The notes under the pieces are model-generated. The model was given only the letters and a program-made list of their open reading frames with translations, made no database searches and was not told the origin of the DNA. Shown in pieces: positions 58,622-64,000 of a DNA stretch of 64,000 nt; within the stretch, counting starts at the first letter, position 1; each line of letters opens with the position of its first letter. The DNA lies in NCBI RefSeq assembly GCF_030865425.1, contig NZ_JAVFCB010000002.1:124001-188000 (forward strand). Reading direction: 5' to 3'. A program made the position numbers and the translations under genes. This DNA comes from Microbacterium capsulatum (lineage in GTDB: Bacteria > Actinomycetota > Actinomycetes > Actinomycetales > Microbacteriaceae).

Positions 58622-60064
58622 ATGGGATTCCTGGAATACGCGCCCGCGCCCGAGTCGCGGAGCATCCTCACCCTGAAGGACGAGTACGGCCTGTTCATCG
58701 ACGGCGAGTTCGTCGAGGGGCGCGGCGGATCGTTCGGCACGATCTCGCCGGCGGACGAGTCGCGGATCGCGACCATCGCGCACGCGTCCGACGAGGACGT
58801 CGACCTCGCCGTCGCCGCGGCCCGCCGCGCCTACACGAAGGTGTGGTCGAAGATGAGCGGCCGCGACCGCGGCAAGTACCTGTTCCGGATCGCGCGCCTC
58901 GTGCAGGAGCGCGCCAGGGAGCTCGCCGTGGCGGAGAGCCTCGACAACGGCAAGCCGATCAAGGAGAGCCGCGACGTCGACGTGCCGCTCGTGGCCGCCT
59001 GGTTCTTCTACTACGCCGGCTGGGCGGACAAGCTCGACTACGCCGGCGTCGGCCCGAACCCGAAGGCGCACGGGGTCGCCGGTCAGGTCATCCCGTGGAA
59101 CTTCCCGCTGCTCATGCTGGCGTGGAAGCTCGCCCCGGCGCTCGCCGCCGGCAACACGGTCGTGCTGAAGCCCGCCGAGACGACGCCGCTGACCGCGCTC
59201 ATCTTCGCGGAGATCCTGCAGCAGGCCGACCTGCCCGCGGGCGTCGTGAACATCGTCACCGGTGCCGGCGCCACCGGTGCCGCCCTGGTGCGCCACCCCG
59301 ACGTCGACAAGGTGGCCTTCACCGGATCCACCGGCGTCGGCCGCGAGATCGCCCGCACGGTGGCCGGCACCGGCAAGAGCCTCACGCTCGAGCTCGGCGG
59401 CAAGGCGGCGAACATCGTCTTCGACGACGCGCCGATCGACCAGGCCATCGAGGGGATCGTCAACGGCATCTTCTTCAACCAGGGGCACGTGTGCTGCGCC
59501 GGCAGCCGCCTTCTCGTGCAGGAATCGGTCCACGACGAGGTCATCGACCGGCTGAAGTCGCGGCTGTCGACCCTGCGCATGGGCGACCCGCTGGACAAGA
59601 ACACCGACATCGGAGCGATCAACTCGGCGGAGCAGCTGGCGCGGATCCGCGAGCTCAGCCAGGTCGGCGAGGACGAGGGCGCCGAGCGCTGGACGGCCGA
59701 CTGCGTGATCCCGGAGAAGGGCTTCTGGTTCGCGCCGACGATCTTCACCGGCGTCGAGGCGTCCCACCGCATCGCCCGCGAGGAGGTGTTCGGTCCGGTG
59801 CTCTCCGTGCTGACCTTCCGCACCCCGGCCGAGGCGATCGCGAAGGCGAACAACACCCCGTACGGCTTGTCCGCGGGCATCTGGACCGACAAGGGATCCC
59901 GGATCCTCGCCGTCGCCGACCGCCTGCGCGCGGGCGTGGTGTGGGCGAACACGTTCAACCGCTTCGACCCGTCGAGCCCGTTCGGCGGATACAAGGAGTC
60001 GGGCTACGGCCGCGAGGGCGGCAAGCACGGCCTCGCCGGCTACCTGAAGGGATCCGCAGCATGA
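58622..60064 (+). CDS. Aldehyde dehydrogenase, NAD(P)-dependent
   Basis: 480 residues, full length. Catalytic Cys near 291/292 in GHVCCAGSR, the general-base Glu near 257 in LELGGK, the cofactor-stage PWNFPLL near 161, and the C-terminal EVFGPVLSVL. It probably oxidises acetaldehyde made by DeoC to acetate. It begins 10 bases after deoC and overlaps the next gene as ATGA. Confidence 0.93.
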   Translation: MGFLEYAPAPESRSILTLKDEYGLFIDGEFVEGRGGSFGTISPADESRIATIAHASDEDVDLAVAAARRAYTKVWSKMSGRDRGKYLFRIARLVQERARELAVAESLDNGKPIKESRDVDVPLVAAWFFYYAGWADKLDYAGVGPNPKAHGVAGQVIPWNFPLLMLAWKLAPALAAGNTVVLKPAETTPLTALIFAEILQQADLPAGVVNIVTGAGATGAALVRHPDVDKVAFTGSTGVGREIARTVAGTGKSLTLELGGKAANIVFDDAPIDQAIEGIVNGIFFNQGHVCCAGSRLLVQESVHDEVIDRLKSRLSTLRMGDPLDKNTDIGAINSAEQLARIRELSQVGEDEGAERWTADCVIPEKGFWFAPTIFTGVEASHRIAREEVFGPVLSVLTFRTPAEAIAKANNTPYGLSAGIWTDKGSRILAVADRLRAGVVWANTFNRFDPSSPFGGYKESGYGREGGKHGLAGYLKGSAA

Positions 60065-60912
60065 GCGCGCGACTGACCGTGCCGAAGACGTACAAGCTCG
60101 CGATCGGCGGGGCGTTCCCGCGCAGCGAGTCCGGCCGCACGTACGAGGTGGCCACCCCCCAGGGAGCGTTCCTGGCGAACGCGGCGAAGGCGTCGCGCAA
60201 GGACGCCCGCGACGCGGTGCAGGCCGCGCGTGCGGCGCAGGCCGGCTGGGCCAAGGCGACCGCGTACAACCGCGGCCAGGTCCTCTACCGGGTGGCCGAG
60301 GTGCTCGAGGGGCGCAAGGCGCAGTTCGCGGACGAGATCGTCGCGCAGCAGGGCGTCTCCGCGGCCGTCGCTTCGGCGCAGGTCGACGAGGCGATCGACC
60401 TCTGGGTCTGGTACGCGGGCTGGTGCGACAAATACGCGCAGGTCGCCGGCAACCTGAACCCGGTGGCGGGCGCCTACTTCAACATCTCCGCCCCGGAGCC
60501 GACCGGCGTCGTCGCGATCGTGGCGCCGCAGGACTCCGCGCTGCTCGGCCTCGTCTCCGTGGTCGCCCCGGCACTCGTCGCCGGGAGCACCGTCGTCGTC
60601 GTCGCGAGCGAGCGGCACCCGCTGTCGGCGATCAGCCTCGCCGAGGTGCTCGCGACCAGCGACGTCCCCGGCGGCGTCGTGAACGTGCTCACCGGATCAC
60701 CGGCGGAGCTGACTCCGTGGCTGGCCGCGCACGCCGACGTCAACGCTCTCGACCTCGCCGGTGCCGGATCCCTGGAGTGGGTCGACCTGCAGATCGCGGC
60801 CGCCGACACGCTCAAGCGCGTGCTCCCGCCGGGCGAGGTCGTCGCCTCCCCGCAGCGGATCGCGGCGTTCACGGAAGTCAAGACGGTCTGGCACCCGAAG
60901 AGCATGTTGTGA
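60061..60912 (+). CDS. Truncated aldehyde dehydrogenase homologue (likely pseudoenzyme)
   Basis: 283 residues against about 480 for a normal ALDH. The region corresponds to the NAD-binding domain. It stops before the catalytic Cys, and the LELGGK block with the general-base Glu is replaced by a KRVLPPGE segment. The dinucleotide-loop motif PWNFP is altered to APQDSA. The reading frame is intact with no frameshift, starts with a clean ATGA overlap and ends with KTVWHPKSML before a terminator, so it looks selected and not decaying. It may be a structural partner of the preceding ALDH. I recall a similar pair after deoC in other actinobacteria, but cannot check. Confidence 0.8.
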   Translation: MSARLTVPKTYKLAIGGAFPRSESGRTYEVATPQGAFLANAAKASRKDARDAVQAARAAQAGWAKATAYNRGQVLYRVAEVLEGRKAQFADEIVAQQGVSAAVASAQVDEAIDLWVWYAGWCDKYAQVAGNLNPVAGAYFNISAPEPTGVVAIVAPQDSALLGLVSVVAPALVAGSTVVVVASERHPLSAISLAEVLATSDVPGGVVNVLTGSPAELTPWLAAHADVNALDLAGAGSLEWVDLQIAAADTLKRVLPPGEVVASPQRIAAFTEVKTVWHPKSML

Positions 60913-60935
60913 TCTGACACGTCCTCCGACGCGAG

Positions 60936-60972
60936 CGATGTCCCTGGGCGGCTGCGGCCCCCGGGGACATCG
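60936..60972 (+). terminator. Terminator of the deo operon
   Basis: A 13-base-pair stem (one T-G wobble) CGATGTCCCTGGG with CCCGGGGACATCG, 24 bases after the stop. Confidence 0.85.
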
Positions 60973-61085
60973 TCGTCCCGGCGCGAAGTCACAGCCTGCG
61001 CACAGACTGCCGGGACCAAAACGGGCGAGCTGTTCGTTGTCTCTGATGTCGCCGCAGCCGGCGGTGACGACAGAGGAGCATCCCG

Positions 61086-61577
61086 ATGAATCCCACCGAC
61101 TACCGCAAGACCCCCGAGGCGCTGAGCGCCCTCACCCCGCACCAGTTCCGAGTGACGCAGCAGGGCGGCACCGAGCCGGCCTTCCGCAACGCCTACTGGG
61201 ACAACCACGATCCCGGCATCTACGTCGACGTCGTGTCCGGGCAGCCGCTGTTCTCGTCCACCGACAAGTTCGACAGCGGCACCGGATGGCCGAGCTTCAC
61301 CCGGCCCATCGACCCGGACGCCGTCACGACCTCGACCGACCGCAGCTACGGCATGATCCGCACCGAGGCGGCCTCGTCCGGAGCCGGCAGCCATCTCGGC
61401 CATGTCTTCGACGACGGCCCGCGCGAGGCCGGAGGTCTGAGATACTGCATGAACTCGGCCTCGCTGCGCTTCGTCCCGGCGGCCGAGCTCGAAGAGCAGG
61501 GATACGGCGCCTACCGCCGCCTGTTCGACCCGACCGCAGACACCCCGACGCAGACCACTGAGGAGAGCGCATCATGA
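61086..61577 (+). CDS. msrB: Peptide-methionine (R)-S-oxide reductase MsrB
   Basis: 163 residues. Catalytic Cys in [11 protein letters not shown] (near residue 121). The substrate-binding GTGWPSF and [10 protein letters not shown] blocks are kept. Both CxxC zinc pairs of the metal-binding subgroup are missing: the first site reads DVVSG and no Cys precedes the catalytic one. The protein also lacks the usual resolving Cys in SG-x-GWPSF, so only one Cys remains and regeneration needs an external thiol. The 3' end overlaps msrA as ATGA. Confidence 0.94.
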   Translation: MNPTDYRKTPEALSALTPHQFRVTQQGGTEPAFRNAYWDNHDPGIYVDVVSGQPLFSSTDKFDSGTGWPSFTRPIDPDAVTTSTDRSYGMIRTEAASSGAGSHLGHVFDDGPREAGGLRYCMNSASLRFVPAAELEEQGYGAYRRLFDPTADTPTQTTEESAS

Positions 61578-62128
61578 CCAGCGGAACCGCCGACACCGGA
61601 GAGATCGCCCGCGTCCCGGGCGCCGAGACCGCCGTCCTCGCGGGCGGCTGCTTCTGGGGGATGGAGGATCTCATCCGCCGTCAGCCCGGAGTGCTCGCCA
61701 CCCGCGTCGGATACACCGGCGGGAGCAACGACCACGCGACCTACCGGAACCACCCCGGGCACGCGGAGGCCGTCGAGATCGTCTTCGATCCGTCGAAGAC
61801 CACGTATCGCGACATCCTCGCGTTCTACTTCCAGATCCACGACCCGTCGACGCTGAACCGTCAGGGCAACGACATCGGCACGAGCTACCGCTCGGCGATC
61901 TTCCCCCTCGACGGAGAGCAGGAGCGGGTCGCCCGCGACACGATCGCCGACGTCGACGCCTCGGGCCTGTGGCCGGGGAAGGCGGTCACGACGATCGAGC
62001 CGTCCGGCCCGTTCTGGGAGGCGGAGCCCGAGCACCAGGACTACCTGATCCGCTACCCGGACGGCTACACCTGCCACTTCCCGCGCGCGGGCTGGGTGCT
62101 GCCGCGCCGGGACGCCGTCTCCTCCTGA
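61574..62128 (+). CDS. msrA: Peptide-methionine (S)-S-oxide reductase MsrA
   Basis: 184 residues. Catalytic Cys in GGCFWGMED (near residue 32), followed by the [16 protein letters not shown] and [11 protein letters not shown] blocks. Together with MsrB it repairs both epimers of methionine sulfoxide. Translationally coupled to msrB; a terminator follows 60 bases later. Confidence 0.96.
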   Translation: MTSGTADTGEIARVPGAETAVLAGGCFWGMEDLIRRQPGVLATRVGYTGGSNDHATYRNHPGHAEAVEIVFDPSKTTYRDILAFYFQIHDPSTLNRQGNDIGTSYRSAIFPLDGEQERVARDTIADVDASGLWPGKAVTTIEPSGPFWEAEPEHQDYLIRYPDGYTCHFPRAGWVLPRRDAVSS

Positions 62129-62187
62129 CCGACGGTCCGAGCGGGCGCGCCGCCCTCCGGGTGCGGCCGGATCCGCTCCGCCGACGA

Positions 62188-62219
62188 AGGCCCTCACCAT
62201 CCGTGGATGGTGAGGGCCT
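62188..62219. terminator. Bidirectional terminator between msrA and the AlkZ-like gene
   Basis: A perfect 14-base-pair stem AGGCCCTCACCATC with its complement, loop CGTG, between stops at 62128 and 62230. Confidence 0.9.
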
Positions 62220-62229
62220 GTCGCGTCGC

Positions 62230-63345
62230 TCAGCGGCCGCGCGGGGCCCAGACGACCTCGCGGCGCTCCGCGTCGGGGTCCGTGAACGCCAGGAGCGCCT
62301 GCCCCTCCTCGGCGACGGCCGCGGCGTCCCGCGTGCCGAACGGTCGGTCGTACGGGCGCACCGTCAGCGTCGCGGCGTCGCCCTCGCGGGTGATCGTCCA
62401 GTCGGCCGCGGTGAACCCGTCGACGAGCAGGATCTGCGGGGCGGGCCGCTGCGTCCGGTAGCCCTGCTGTCCGTGCGCGTCCGTGATCACCCGGCTGCGG
62501 TCGGCGTGAGACAGCAGGAGGTTGTCGAAGTCGTACAGGAACCGCGGCGGCGCGGGCATGTCGGGATCCGGTCGCGGCGCGTCCGGCAGGTCGAACAGCT
62601 CCTGCCCGTTCTCGTCGCGGAACGTCAGCAGATCAGGCCGCATCCGGTCGACGACCTCGCGCAGCCGCGTCAGCCCCGACCACACCTGCACGTCCTTCAC
62701 GGAGGCCGGACCGAATGCGCCGAGATAGCGCGCGATCGTCCGCCCGGGTGTGATCGGGGGCGTCCGGTCCGGCCCGAGCCAGGCGTCCGCCGTGGTGTGC
62801 GCGATCGGGCCGCTGCGCCCCCACAGGCCGCGTGGTGGCACCTGCACGAGCGGCACCTGGTTGCGGATCGCGTAGACGAGCGACGCGGGCGCCCGGTCCG
62901 GCCAGCGCTCGGCGAGCCGGGCGCCGAGCTGCGGATTGGTCAGCGGTGCCGGGGCGAGCAGCTCGGCGCCGTCCGCGACGAGCCGCGCCATGTCGATGCC
63001 CGCGACGGGCTTGCCGTGCGTATGGTTGCGGTAGAGGTCGCGATCCAGGACCGGCTGGACGAGCGGGCGCAGCGCGCGGGCGTCGTCAGCGGAGACCAGG
63101 TGGATCGTCGAGCGCATCAGGGCGATGCGGACGAGCGTGCGGTCGGTGAGCGGATCGGCCGCCTGCGCCGGGGCGAAGCCGGCGAGCCGCGACCACAGCC
63201 CGACGTACCAGGAGTGCGGCGTCTGCGCCTGCAGGCCGACCAGATGCCGCACGGCGTCGATCACCGGCAGATCCGACCGGCGCAGCAGGAGCTGACGCTC
63301 GAGGGTGGCACGGCTGAGCGCACGGCGGTCGAGAGTCACGGTCAT
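62230..63345 (-). CDS. Winged-helix DNA-binding protein, AlkZ/DNA glycosylase-like
   Basis: 371 residues, matching the HTH_42 (AlkX/AlkZ) family. The first part has VRHLVGLQAQTPHSWYVGLWSRL and the MRSTIHLVS block, typical of the winged-helix glycosylases that unhook interstrand crosslinks in Streptomyces (AlkZ, YcaQ). The Q-x-Q catalytic pair is visible as LQAQ (near residue 35). I chose ATG 63345, since the upstream extension is compositionally odd. The role in alkylation repair is inferred from the family. It is divergent from clpX. Confidence 0.8.
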   Translation of the reverse strand: MTVTLDRRALSRATLERQLLLRRSDLPVIDAVRHLVGLQAQTPHSWYVGLWSRLAGFAPAQAADPLTDRTLVRIALMRSTIHLVSADDARALRPLVQPVLDRDLYRNHTHGKPVAGIDMARLVADGAELLAPAPLTNPQLGARLAERWPDRAPASLVYAIRNQVPLVQVPPRGLWGRSGPIAHTTADAWLGPDRTPPITPGRTIARYLGAFGPASVKDVQVWSGLTRLREVVDRMRPDLLTFRDENGQELFDLPDAPRPDPDMPAPPRFLYDFDNLLLSHADRSRVITDAHGQQGYRTQRPAPQILLVDGFTAADWTITREGDAATLTVRPYDRPFGTRDAAAVAEEGQALLAFTDPDAERREVVWAPRGR

Positions 63346-63473
63346 CCCACGAGCCTCGCAGGAGTTCACGTCCGTCCGGCGAAAGAACGCGCGGATGTCG
63401 GCGATCAGCGGATCGGGGGCGCGGCGAGGCCCCGGGATCCGTGGCGATGCGACCCGTTGTCGGATGTTGCGGT

Positions 63474-63479
63474 TAGGCT
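63474..63479 (+). promoter_or_regulatory. -10 box of clpX
   Basis: TAGGCT, 72 bases before the clpX ATG, which has its own GAAGGAGG ribosome site. The rest of the 206-base gap shows nothing I recognise. Confidence 0.4.
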
Positions 63480-63551
63480 CGAACAGCGGTATCACCGCCC
63501 CCGCGATCGAGGGCACATCGGCCGCGGACCAGGTCTCGAAGGAGGACCCGC

Positions 63552-64000
63552 ATGGCTCGTATCGGTGAGAGCGCCGACCTCTTCAAGTGCTCGTTCTGCG
63601 GCAAGAGCCAGAAGCAGGTCCAGCAGCTCATCGCGGGCCCCGGCGTGTACATCTGCGACGAGTGCGTCGAGCTCTGCAACGAGATCATCGAAGAGCGCAT
63701 GGCGGAGTCGGCGAACGGCGAGGTCGCCGAGTTCGATCTGCCCAAGCCCCGCGAGATCTTCTCCTTCCTCGAGGAGTACGTCGTCGGGCAGGACCAGGCG
63801 AAGCGGGCGCTCGCCGTGGCCGTCTACAACCACTACAAGCGGGTGCGCGCCCGCGGCACCCTGCAGCCGGCCGAGCAGAAGGCCGACGAGATCGAGATCG
63901 CCAAGAGCAACATCCTGATGATCGGTCCCACCGGCTGCGGCAAGACCTACCTCGCGCAGACCCTGGCCAAGCGGCTGAACGTCCCGTTCGCCGTGGCCGA
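63552..64000 (+). CDS. clpX: ATP-dependent Clp protease ATP-binding subunit ClpX, 5' part
   Basis: The frame runs off the window end after 149 codons. The N-terminal zinc finger (CSFCGKSQ and CDECVELC) and the first AAA+ block with Walker A GPTGCGKT (about residues 122-129) are seen. ClpX unfolds and feeds substrates to ClpP1P2, which are encoded about 7 kb upstream. GAAGGAGG lies 7 bases before the ATG. Confidence 0.96.
   Translation, partial: MARIGESADLFKCSFCGKSQKQVQQLIAGPGVYICDECVELCNEIIEERMAESANGEVAEFDLPKPREIFSFLEEYVVGQDQAKRALAVAVYNHYKRVRARGTLQPAEQKADEIEIAKSNILMIGPTGCGKTYLAQTLAKRLNVPFAVA

Overview
This is a contiguous piece of chromosome from a very G+C-rich (about 70 percent by eye) Gram-positive actinobacterium, most likely Microbacteriaceae and close to Microbacterium. 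The support is the gene set: RbpA, WhiA, NrdR, a qcrCAB/ctaCDEF supercomplex, a DUF3043 protein, two ClpP proteins, GTG/TTG starts and many short -10 boxes right at start codons. Almost every base is coding or a short regulatory gap. I see no insertion sequence, prophage, CRISPR array, rRNA gene or any gene-free stretch above 300 bases.

Layout. 1-4.3 kb: the end of lspA, an rluD-type pseudouridine synthase, then a TetR regulator divergent from a three-gene exported/membrane operon (DUF6230, DUF6114, secreted protein), and a NUDIX hydrolase. 4.4-14.9 kb: dnaE, a membrane protein with an acidic repeat-bearing region, hisD, nrdR, pyrD, DUF3043, an M20 peptidase and an iron-sulfur insertion protein. 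15-24.7 kb: the respiratory block, with ctaC-ctaD-ctaF on the plus strand facing ctaE-qcrC-qcrA-qcrB on the minus strand; a lipoprotein and a rhodanese lie between them. 24.9-34.8 kb: trpD, a PHP protein, a stand-alone 5'-3' exonuclease, rpsA, an MFS transporter, coaE, a GNAT enzyme, uvrB and a TfoX-like protein. 34.9-39.7 kb: an OhrR/MarR regulator divergent from a tiny cysteine protein, then a tightly overlapped MoxR/DUF58/DUF4129 operon.

39.8-51.3 kb: uvrA-uvrC-rapZ-whiA, sodA, then the lower-glycolysis run gap-pgk-tpiA followed by secG and rbpA. 51.4-64 kb: an anchored HEVGH protein, tRNA-Gly, tRNA-Pro, trigger factor, a TPR protein, clpP1-clpP2, a deoxyribose-phosphate catabolic operon (SorC-type regulator, deoC, two aldehyde dehydrogenases of which the second is truncated), msrB-msrA, an AlkZ-like protein, and the start of clpX, cut by the window end.

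How it works together: the window is mostly housekeeping (replication and repair, respiration, glycolysis, protein quality control). Four transcription units have a local regulator or operator: TetR/DUF6230, OhrR-like/CxxC protein, the SorC-type regulator with deoC, and several units with apparently leaderless starts. The most unusual items are perfect palindromic operators merged with promoters, an apparent ALDH pseudoenzyme, a histone-like tail on trigger factor, missing yvcK and split clpP-clpX neighbourhoods, and strong enrichment of the hexamer GGATCC.
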